DNA of 34,176 nucleotides from positions 1 through 34,176 of IMG/VR virus record IMGVR_UViG_3300042471_001107. One strand, 5' to 3'. Within the stretch, counting starts at the first letter, position 1. Every line of letters starts with the position of its first letter. Source of the DNA: a virus. This document shows positions 1-4,653 of this stretch, one piece after another. Under the pieces are notes generated by a model. The model saw only the letters and a list, made by a program, of their open reading frames with translations. It ran no database searches and was not told where the DNA came from. The position numbers were made by a program, and so were the translations under genes.

Positions 1-15
1 AGAAAGGAAAGTATC

Positions 16-213
16 GTGAAGATTGAAAAGGGGCGGCCCATACCGCGCAACTATCCGTTTGACAAGATGGAGGTCGGGGACAGCTTCCTGATTCCTGAGT
101 ACATGCGGCATGAGTCGGTATACATGGCTGCGATGAGGTATAGGAAGAAGACGGGGAAGAAGTTTGCTGTTCGCAGGACTGCGGACGGGTATTGCTGCTG
201 GAGGCTGGAATGA
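16..213 (+). CDS. Conserved small phage protein, function unknown
   Basis: A 65-residue protein starting at GTG, with an A/G-rich ribosome binding site (AGAAAGGAAA) at 1-10. It is mixed alpha/beta in character and basic in the middle (YRKKTGKKFAVRR), ending in YCCWRLE. The pattern of a central motif with paired basic residues followed by F-x-V-R-R resembles a small protein common in the early accessory regions of phage genomes, sometimes suspected of binding nucleic acid. That idea rests on charge only. It is the first gene of a chain of overlapping small genes; the next start codon overlaps its stop. The promoter must lie left of the window. I do not recognise a defined function. Confidence 0.75.
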   Translation: MKIEKGRPIPRNYPFDKMEVGDSFLIPEYMRHESVYMAAMRYRKKTGKKFAVRRTADGYCCWRLE

Positions 214-392
214 CTGCAAAGAGAACTGATCCGTGGATTCCCGTTGGGCATCCTGATTTTGTATGGACATCGGGCGCTGATGTACAGAAAACATGGCGCA
301 AGTATGGGTGGGTGCCGCCGAGCGAACAACGGCCACCGGTTGTGGTGGAAGCCAAGGAGCCCGAGTGGGTGGCTGTGAGGAGGGTCAAATGA
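210..392 (+). CDS. Small phage hypothetical protein
   Basis: A 60-residue protein. I chose ATG at 210 over the upstream ATG at 192 because it forms an ATGA overlap with the preceding stop and has GGAGG at 200-204, five bases upstream. It contains a Trp/Pro-rich core (DPWIPVGHPDFVW, then RKYGWVPPSE) and no membrane segment or catalytic signature. Proteins with this look occur in uncultured phage accessory regions. It overlaps the next gene by ATGA, so translation of the run is probably coupled. Function unknown. Confidence 0.72.
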   Translation: MTAKRTDPWIPVGHPDFVWTSGADVQKTWRKYGWVPPSEQRPPVVVEAKEPEWVAVRRVK

Positions 393-607
393 GCAGTAAA
401 TCCGTGGCGCACGTTTATCGGATGGAGGCAAACGGTCGGCCTGTGATTGCATGGGACGATGCGAGGGGGATCGAGATCGGCACAAAGCTCTACACCGCTC
501 CGCGCCCGTGGGTCAATCTGACCGATGAGCAGATCAATCAGTACGACTATGAGTATCGCGACATTCTCTATGACGTAGAGAAAATGCTCAGGGAGAACAA
601 CACATGA
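389..607 (+). CDS. Small phage protein with C-terminal WxxLTxEQI module
   Basis: A 72-residue protein. The start at 389 is set by the ATGA overlap with the previous stop and AGGAGGG at 378-384. The N-terminal half (HVYRMEANGRPVIAWD, then KLYTAP) is a recurring small-phage-protein segment. The C-terminal half begins RPWVNLTDEQI and ends with an amphipathic helix (VEKMLRENN). The same W-[VI]-x-L-T-[DE] opening and lysine-rich helical end recur in the proteins at 696-1061 and 1054-1317, so this appears to be a modular family with exchanged N-termini. Function unknown; no enzymatic motif is visible. Confidence 0.72.
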   Translation: MSSKSVAHVYRMEANGRPVIAWDDARGIEIGTKLYTAPRPWVNLTDEQINQYDYEYRDILYDVEKMLRENNT

Positions 608-699
608 GCGAAGAATGTAAACACCGCTGGGAACCCGGCACGAACGAAAAGCGTCCAGCGTACCGATGCACCCGTTGTGGGCAGTGGAGGTTTGTATGA
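604..699 (+). CDS. Tiny zinc-knuckle protein (31 aa)
   Basis: A 31-residue reading frame, easily missed by length cut-offs. It starts at an ATG overlapping the previous stop (ATGA) and its own stop overlaps the next start (ATGA at 696). It has three Cys and one His, in the pattern Cys5, His7 then YRCTRCGQWR, which could bind one zinc ion. The chained overlaps on both sides argue that it is translated. Miniature Cys-x2-Cys proteins of this sort are frequent in phage early regions and are usually assumed to bind nucleic acid or protein. The specific role is unknown. Confidence 0.65.
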   Translation: MSEECKHRWEPGTNEKRPAYRCTRCGQWRFV

Positions 700-1061
700 G
701 CATCACCGCAATGAAGCAGGCGCTGGAGGCGCTGGAAGCAGCAGCCAGAACTCGTAGGCCAGAACTTATTAAACAAGCCATCACCGCCCTTCGCACCGCC
801 ATCGAGGCCGCTGAGTCTTCCAACTGCGACAGCCCTTCATGGTGCAATCAGTACCGCAAATGCCACCGCAATGTGGTCGGTGCTCCACAGCTTGCTAACT
901 GTATTGACACCACCCCACCCGCAGCACCGCGCCAATGGATCGGGCTAACAGAGATAGAAATTTGCGACATTGAAGTAGACGAATTGCCATCAGCCAGCAG
1001 TGAAACTTTTTCGTTCGCCCGCGCCATCGAAGCCAAGCTCAAGGAGAAGAACAGTGGCTGA
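696..1061 (+). CDS. Phage protein with C-terminal WIGLT...KLKEKN module
   Basis: A 121-residue protein starting at ATG 696 (ATGA overlap, GGAGG at 687-691). The N-terminus is helical (MKQALEALEAA, then AITALRTAIEAAE), followed by a four-Cys segment (about residues 44-69: CDSPSWC, RKC, NC) that could form a small metal site. The C-terminal module QWIGLTEIEI...FARAIEAKLKEKN is closely similar to that of the next gene, also at the DNA level. I infer that the gene arose by joining a variable N-terminus to a common C-terminus. Function unknown. Confidence 0.75.
   Translation: MSITAMKQALEALEAAARTRRPELIKQAITALRTAIEAAESSNCDSPSWCNQYRKCHRNVVGAPQLANCIDTTPPAAPRQWIGLTEIEICDIEVDELPSASSETFSFARAIEAKLKEKNSG
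1023..1051 (+). repeat. 29-base direct repeat, copy 1 (codes IEAKLKEKN and carries a ribosome binding site)
   Basis: This stretch matches 1279-1307 at 28 of 29 positions. In both places it encodes the end of the upstream protein and supplies AAGGAGAAG, the ribosome binding site of the next gene. A second conserved block lies about 90 and 80 bases upstream of each copy (930-952 and 1201-1223), encoding QW[IV]GLTE. Confidence 0.85.
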
Positions 1062-1317
1062 CTATGACAATGTCTTACGGGCCATCAAAGAAATGCGCGT
1101 CGCAGCGGCAGTGGTAAAGGGCAAGTCTGCATCATGGTGGCTGGATCGGTTTGAAGAGGCCGTCAAAGAGCTCAAGGCTAACAAAGAGCGAAACGCCAAG
1201 CGCCAGTGGGTCGGGCTGACGGAAGTTGACCTGCGAGAAATAATTGTTGATTTGAAGCGCCCCGCAGATTTGTACAAGGCCATCGAAGCCAAACTCAAGG
1301 AGAAGAATCATGGCTAA
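1054..1317 (+). CDS. Paralogue of the preceding gene's C-terminal module
   Basis: An 87-residue protein. The GTG at 1054 is chosen because AAGGAGAAG lies at 1041-1049 and it overlaps the previous stop; the upstream ATG at 1000 has no such support. The N-terminus is helical (DNVLRAIKEMR, then WWLDRFEEAVKELKANKE) and predicted soluble. Residues from about 49 onward (RQWVGLTEVDLREI to AIEAKLKEKN) repeat the C-terminus of the previous protein. Two adjacent genes thus share a C-terminus but have unrelated N-termini. Function unknown. Confidence 0.75.
   Translation: MADYDNVLRAIKEMRVAAAVVKGKSASWWLDRFEEAVKELKANKERNAKRQWVGLTEVDLREIIVDLKRPADLYKAIEAKLKEKNHG
1279..1307 (+). repeat. 29-base direct repeat, copy 2
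   Basis: Second copy of the repeat at 1023-1051, with one mismatch (A for G within the AAG codon). It encodes IEAKLKEKN of the 1054-1317 protein and provides the ribosome binding site for the ATG at 1310. Confidence 0.85.
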
Positions 1318-1528
1318 AGACACAGGCGGCTACGCCTTCCCACACACCATCGAGCATCTGCACCAGCCGGTGACGGCGGGCATGACCCTGCGCGATTACT
1401 TTGCTGCAAGGGTGATGCAGGGGTTGTTAGCCACTGACATCGACTGCGGCCCGAAGTATGCCCAGATCATTGCTGACAACGCATACGGACTGGCAGACGC
1501 CATGCTCAAGGCAAGGGGGCAAGCATGA
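1310..1528 (+). CDS. Conserved small phage protein with GMTLRDYFAA motif
   Basis: A 72-residue protein starting at ATG 1310, preceded by AAGGAGAAG at 1298-1306 and overlapping the previous gene by 8 bases. It contains the pattern GGYAFP ... GMTLRDYFAARVMQGLL ... ADAMLKAR. I recognise this as a very widespread small phage and prophage protein without an assigned function. It is soluble and mostly helical after residue 25. Its position inside the early small-gene run agrees with an accessory role. Confidence 0.8.
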   Translation: MAKDTGGYAFPHTIEHLHQPVTAGMTLRDYFAARVMQGLLATDIDCGPKYAQIIADNAYGLADAMLKARGQA

Positions 1529-1716
1529 AAGAAGACATCATCCGCATGGCGCGGGAGGCTGGGCTGGGCTTTTTATTTGAGGATCACTTGCTAGTGCATG
1601 ATGAACTTGAACGCTTCGCCGCACTTGTCGCGGAACGTTGCGCTGAGATTGCCAATCAAGCCGAGCCGTTCCATTCTGCGGACCTGATCCGCAAAGCGTT
1701 TGGAGTGGAGAAATGA
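1525..1716 (+). CDS. Conserved small helical phage protein
   Basis: A 63-residue protein whose start overlaps the previous stop (ATGA at 1525). The pattern DIIRMAREAG ... LERFAALVAERCAEIA is typical of a widespread small phage protein, usually found next to GMTLRDYFAA proteins as here. It is predicted to be helical, with no transmembrane segment. The adjacency suggests the two are inherited as a pair. Function unknown. Confidence 0.75.
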   Translation: MKEDIIRMAREAGLGFLFEDHLLVHDELERFAALVAERCAEIANQAEPFHSADLIRKAFGVEK

Positions 1717-1913
1717 TTGACAAAGGAACCACGCTCAATCTTTTGCGCCGCGCATGGGACGCATTGGATTCGTTCAAGCAGGCATACCCAGAGAATTGGC
1801 ACGAAGAAGATCAGGCAGTTTTGGATGACTTAATCAAAGCCGACAACGCGATTGCAAGTTCGCAAGACCCCATGCCTTTGTTTGACGACTGGCCAGGAGG
1901 GTGGAAGAAATGA
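1713..1913 (+). CDS. Small acidic helical hypothetical protein
   Basis: A 66-residue protein with a start that overlaps the previous stop (ATGA) and GGAGTGGAG just upstream. The sequence is helical (LLRRAWDALDSFK, then AVLDDLIKADNAIA) with a Pro/Trp-rich acidic tail (PLFDDWPGGWKK). It resembles the short helical proteins elsewhere in this cluster but lacks the WxxLT module. I do not recognise it. Confidence 0.65.
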   Translation: MIDKGTTLNLLRRAWDALDSFKQAYPENWHEEDQAVLDDLIKADNAIASSQDPMPLFDDWPGGWKK

Positions 1914-2104
1914 TCGATGTGAAGAAACTGCAGTACTTGACGATGGCAGAAAGATTGCGTGGCTATGCCGACGGCCTCGAAGATGAGTATGCAGCCAAGT
2001 ACGAAACGCTCATCCATACTCTGAACAAGGCAGCGGACCTGCTTGAGGCGGTGTGGGACGAGCACCTGGAAGAAACGGACGAGAAGGTCGGAGGTACCCA
2101 ATGA
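1910..2104 (+). CDS. Small helical hypothetical protein
   Basis: A 64-residue protein. ATG at 1910 (ATGA overlap, GGAGGG at 1896-1901) is preferred to GTG at 1901, which would sit on the ribosome binding site itself. The protein is almost entirely helical (LTMAERLRGYADGLEDEYAAKYETLIHT is one long amphipathic stretch, about residues 10-37) and acidic at its C-terminus. Coiled-coil or small dimerising roles are possible but unproven. Confidence 0.65.
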   Translation: MIDVKKLQYLTMAERLRGYADGLEDEYAAKYETLIHTLNKAADLLEAVWDEHLEETDEKVGGTQ

Positions 2105-2736
2105 GCTACCTTGTAGCAAGCCTGCCGCCGCTCAAATGCTTTGTGCGGCGCGAATTTCTGTACAACTTTGAAAAGGGGCACGGGGAGCTTGAGCCGGCAA
2201 TCTGGGTCAGCCTCAAGGCTCTCAGGGGGCAGGTATTTCGCATCGAAAGCCTGCTGCCAAACTACGGCGCTCTCTATGACAAGCTGCCCCTGCATGCCTA
2301 CGTGTGGAGGAGAGAAGCGGGGGACTTGCCGATTGACACCCTGCAGCTATGGGACTGCATGAGCTACCGATTCACGGTGGTTGAGAAGATCAACCTGAGG
2401 AACCTGAGCGTGAAGTTTCTTGGCAAGGACAAGCAGTGGCACTTTGGCAAGTACATGTTCACCGTGGACTTCTGCGCCGACGAGATGAGCCTTGACACCA
2501 CGTTCGTTGAGACGGCCGAGGAGCACAAGAGTTTTAACTTCATCCGCCTGGATAACGGTCAGTTTGCCACGCAGCCCAACAATCGCTGCCTCTGGTACGA
2601 CCAGAGCCTGATCCCACTGGATGTCAAATTCCCAGACTTCCAGGCAGCCAAGTACGTCTGGACCGTTGACGGCTCGCGCAAATGGGCCGCTGGCGACGAT
2701 TGGTTTTATGAGATCAATGAAAGAGGAGCCGACTGA
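2101..2736 (+). CDS. Conserved 211-aa phage protein of unknown function
   Basis: A 211-residue protein starting at ATG 2101, preceded by GGAGG and overlapping the previous stop. It is the largest gene of the left cluster. Visible landmarks are LKCFVRREFLYNFEKGHGE near the N-terminus, LQLWDCMSY in the middle, and a C-terminal half with EEHKSFNFIRLDNGQFATQPN, rich in aromatic residues. I recognise the overall pattern as a protein recurring in phages, with no established function. The high conservation of such patterns argues against a junk ORF. It looks soluble, without signal peptide or membrane segment. Confidence 0.78.
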   Translation: MSYLVASLPPLKCFVRREFLYNFEKGHGELEPAIWVSLKALRGQVFRIESLLPNYGALYDKLPLHAYVWRREAGDLPIDTLQLWDCMSYRFTVVEKINLRNLSVKFLGKDKQWHFGKYMFTVDFCADEMSLDTTFVETAEEHKSFNFIRLDNGQFATQPNNRCLWYDQSLIPLDVKFPDFQAAKYVWTVDGSRKWAAGDDWFYEINERGAD

Positions 2737-3101
2737 TGATTGACTTTGTCTCAACCCACCCTGGCGCAGAGCCGCAAACCGTGGCCTGTGCCCGCCTGCT
2801 CGCGGCAGTCATTGCCCAGGCAGTTGATGATGCCTCCAACAGCAATGCAAGCGCAGGTGATGCGTTGGCCGCGATCAATTGGCTGTTCAACAAGGACACA
2901 TCGTTTGAGCAGTACGCCACCTTGATCGGCGCAAACCCACAGTCCATGCGAGACGCTTTGCTTCGGTCGATTGATCCGCTCGAGGTAGCGCCAAAGCTAG
3001 ACCGCTTCGACGAGAACAGACGCCGCAGGCTTCGCTATAACTACACGCAGTGGCTTCGCCGTAGACAAGAACTGATCGAACGAGGGATCATAAAAAAATG
3101 A
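2736..3101 (+). CDS. Hypothetical helical protein with basic C-terminus
   Basis: A 121-residue protein with ATG 2736 overlapping the previous TGA by one base. The first 75 residues are Ala-rich helices (VACARLLAAVIAQAVDDA); the last 40 are strongly basic (NRRRRLRYNYTQWLRRRQELIERG). A basic tail of this kind could contact nucleic acid, but no known DNA-binding fold is evident. It is followed immediately by a Zn-ribbon gene with an ATGA overlap, so the two may be coupled. Confidence 0.65.
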   Translation: MIDFVSTHPGAEPQTVACARLLAAVIAQAVDDASNSNASAGDALAAINWLFNKDTSFEQYATLIGANPQSMRDALLRSIDPLEVAPKLDRFDENRRRRLRYNYTQWLRRRQELIERGIIKK

Positions 3102-3268
3102 AATGCCCCCTGTGTGGAGCACCAACAGAAGTCAAACACACCAAGTCTATTGATGGGGTCCCCATTAGACGGAGGATTTGTTTTAACGAGCACAGCTTCC
3201 AAACCAAGGAAGTTGCAACCACGCAGCCAAGACCCAAAAGGGTTCGACGCCAAGGAGAAGTGAAATGA
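3098..3268 (+). CDS. NrdR-like zinc-ribbon protein (56 aa)
   Basis: A 56-residue protein, short enough to be overlooked. It begins MKCPLCG, followed by VPIRRRICFNEHSFQTKE. This copies the zinc-ribbon half of NrdR (CPxCG ... RRRRxC ... F-T-x-E) but lacks the ATP-cone that makes NrdR a regulator of ribonucleotide reductase. The second Cys-x2-Cys knuckle is replaced by C-x3-H. Short NrdR-like ribbons are common in phages and are expected to bind DNA or RNA. Start and stop both overlap neighbours (ATGA at 3098 and 3265). Confidence 0.72.
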   Translation: MKCPLCGAPTEVKHTKSIDGVPIRRRICFNEHSFQTKEVATTQPRPKRVRRQGEVK

Positions 3269-3447
3269 AGTGGAGAACCTGGAACACCGACTATTGGATT
3301 TTGGAGTCGCCCAAAGGCGAGGTCCTTGATGAAATCACCAGGGACCATGAGCAGCTATTCTTTCTCAAGAGCAGCCAGAAGCGGTACACATCGCTCAAGG
3401 CAGCCCAGGCAGAGGGGAAAAAGAATCAGGAAAATGCCCCCTCTTGA
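3265..3447 (+). CDS. Small hypothetical protein, last gene before an internal promoter
   Basis: A 60-residue protein with start ATG 3265 (ATGA overlap, AAGGAG at 3252-3257). It has an N-terminal beta-like half (WNTDYWILESPKGEVLDEI) and a lysine-rich helical C-terminus. Its stop codon overlaps the -35 element of the promoter at 3444, which marks a transcription-unit boundary. I do not recognise the family. Confidence 0.65.
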   Translation: MKWRTWNTDYWILESPKGEVLDEITRDHEQLFFLKSSQKRYTSLKAAQAEGKKNQENAPS

Positions 3448-3471
3448 CATGTGTTTCAAGTAGCGTACACT
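3444..3471 (+). promoter_or_regulatory. Strong sigma70-type promoter, same architecture as 11340-11367
   Basis: A perfect -35 hexamer TTGACA (3444-3449), a 16-base spacer and a -10 hexamer TACACT (3466-3471). The spacer carries AAGTAG directly before the -10 region. Transcription would begin near 3478, about 18 bases before the ATG at 3496. The reverse-strand promoter at 11340-11367 shows the same TTGACATG, AAGTAG and TACACT blocks at the same spacing. Confidence 0.82.
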
Positions 3472-3480
3472 ATGCGTACA
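3463..3480. promoter_or_regulatory. Possible operator: two GCGTACA direct repeats
   Basis: GCGTACA occurs at 3463-3469 and again at 3474-3480, 11 bases apart (one helical turn), covering the -10 element and the likely start site. That geometry suits a dimeric repressor or regulator. No binding protein is identified; the downstream HTH-DUF6378 protein is one candidate. Confidence 0.4.
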
Positions 3481-3495
3481 GCAGAAAGGAGAACT

Positions 3496-3642
3496 ATGGC
3501 TGAACAACCTAAGCAACGATTGACAGAGGAAGAACTCAAGCGGTGGTGGCCGTTTGATCGCTTGGACCCCAAGCTGATGCCCAAACCACCGAAGAAGCAA
3601 AACCCACAACCTGAAGAACCTATAGAGGAAGCATGGCTATGA
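3496..3642 (+). CDS. Small proline-rich hypothetical protein
   Basis: A 48-residue protein. The start at ATG 3496 follows AAAGGAGAA and lies just after the promoter at 3444-3471; the upstream in-frame ATG at 3451 would be inside the promoter. The sequence has a short helical start (LTEEELKRWWPF) and a Pro/Lys-rich tail (MPKPPKKQNPQPEEP). It is the first gene of the transcript leading to the HTH-DUF6378 gene, with which it overlaps by 10 bases. Function unknown. Confidence 0.65.
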   Translation: MAEQPKQRLTEEELKRWWPFDRLDPKLMPKPPKKQNPQPEEPIEEAWL

Positions 3643-4121
3643 AAAAGTTTTCTGCAAAATCCAGAAGTGTGATTGACCACTTTAAAAACGATCCTGCCGC
3701 CAACGTAGCGGAGGCGGCTAAGAAATTCAAAATGGGCGTCCCATACGTCTACAAGCTGCGCCAGCGGGCCCGGATAGAGGACAAGCCAGCGAAGAAGACT
3801 ACGCAGAAGGAATTTACGATCACGCTGCCTAAAGAGGCCAAGAACACCATCTCTGTCGATGGCATCCTCGATGCGCGGGCCGTGGACTACGGTGCGTTCA
3901 AAGACGGCGCATCGCTCATGCAGGGCATCAAGCGCCTGATGGCAGAGCATGCCCAGCGGCACAACAAAACCTTTGCTGACGACCAGTGGGAAGCCCTGGA
4001 GATGATCGTCCACAAGATGGGCCGCATCGTCAACGGCGACCCCGATAAGGTCGATCACTGGGCCGACATCGCCGGCTACGCCAAGCTGGTCGCAGATCGC
4101 TTGGAGGGGAGGGTGCGATGA
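3633..4121 (+). CDS. HTH-DUF6378 fusion protein
   Basis: A 162-residue protein (an alternative ATG lies two codons downstream at 3639). Residues about 8-46 look like a homeodomain-like helix-turn-helix (VIDHFKNDP, AEAAKKFKMGVPYVYKLRQR). A basic linker (KPAKKTTQK) follows. Residues about 82-160 match the phage domain DUF6378: a DYG-containing start, KMGRIVNGDPDKVDHWADIAGYAKL near the end. DUF6378 is a helical phage domain of unknown function. The combination with a DNA-binding head suggests a regulator or a DNA-tethered enzyme. It is the main candidate for control of the nearby promoter, which is inference only. Confidence 0.75.
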   Translation: MAMKKFSAKSRSVIDHFKNDPAANVAEAAKKFKMGVPYVYKLRQRARIEDKPAKKTTQKEFTITLPKEAKNTISVDGILDARAVDYGAFKDGASLMQGIKRLMAEHAQRHNKTFADDQWEALEMIVHKMGRIVNGDPDKVDHWADIAGYAKLVADRLEGRVR

Positions 4122-4285
4122 GCGAGCTCTTCCCGTTTGCAGTTGCAATCTGGGTTGTTTTGGCTTGGTTCACCCATGTCATCGTCTGCCTCAAGACAGC
4201 CTCTTGGGGCTTCTTGTTGGCAGGAGCCTTGTTCTTCCCCGTGGGCTGTATCCACGGCACGGGAATTTGGTTCGGGTGGTTCTGA
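4118..4285 (+). CDS. Small membrane protein, two hydrophobic segments (55 aa)
   Basis: A 55-residue frame starting at ATG 4118 (ATGA overlap; GGAGGG upstream). It has two hydrophobic stretches, about residues 5-26 (FAVAIWVVLAWFTHVIVCL) and 29-54 (SWGFLLAGALFFPVGCI), so it should be an inner-membrane hairpin. It is too short for many gene callers, but its overlap with the preceding gene and clean ribosome binding site support it. A role in superinfection exclusion or host-membrane takeover would suit its early position, but nothing in the sequence proves that. Confidence 0.68.
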   Translation: MSELFPFAVAIWVVLAWFTHVIVCLKTASWGFLLAGALFFPVGCIHGTGIWFGWF

Positions 4286-4302
4286 TACCAGGGAAGGACA
4301 AG

Positions 4303-4653
4303 ATGACTACATCTAAGCCAGTCCGAATGTCCTCGGAGGAAGTGCAGACGGCCATCCTGGCCTTTCTGCGCCAATCCAACTACGTCCCGCAGCGCACCAG
4401 CGAGATATCCAAGGCCCTGGGTTTCCAGCCCTCCTGCGTCCGCAGGGCGGGGCTGGCCTTGGTTTCTCGCGGCGTGTTGCAGGCTGATCTGGTCAAGGGC
4501 CGGGGCCGTGGAGAGTATCTCTTCATCCTGCAGCAACTGGACCTGTTCTACGACCAGAAACCCGCCCCAAGCCTGTCTTTGAACAGAATCCTTGAAGCGT
4601 TGGCCGAGGTCAAGACTAAGCTCTTGATGCTCACCCTGCGGCGCAAGATTTGA
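4303..4653 (+). CDS. Winged-helix DNA-binding protein
   Basis: A 116-residue protein. The start ATG 4303 is preferred because AAGGA lies just upstream and it avoids overlapping the membrane-protein gene. Residues about 10-75 form a typical winged helix: a helix (EEVQTAILAFLRQ), a recognition unit (RTSEISKALGFQPSCVRRAGLALVSRGVL) and a Gly/Arg-rich wing (VKGRGRGEYLFIL). The C-terminal helix (LNRILEALAEVKTKLLML) may dimerise. It is probably a transcription regulator. Its stop abuts the stop of the convergent polymerase gene with no gap. Confidence 0.72.
   Translation: MTTSKPVRMSSEEVQTAILAFLRQSNYVPQRTSEISKALGFQPSCVRRAGLALVSRGVLQADLVKGRGRGEYLFILQQLDLFYDQKPAPSLSLNRILEALAEVKTKLLMLTLRRKI

Noticed and set aside
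16-1917. The early small-gene cluster as a toxin-antitoxin or defence island
   Set aside because: None of the small proteins shows a known toxin, nuclease or antitoxin motif. They match common phage accessory proteins instead.
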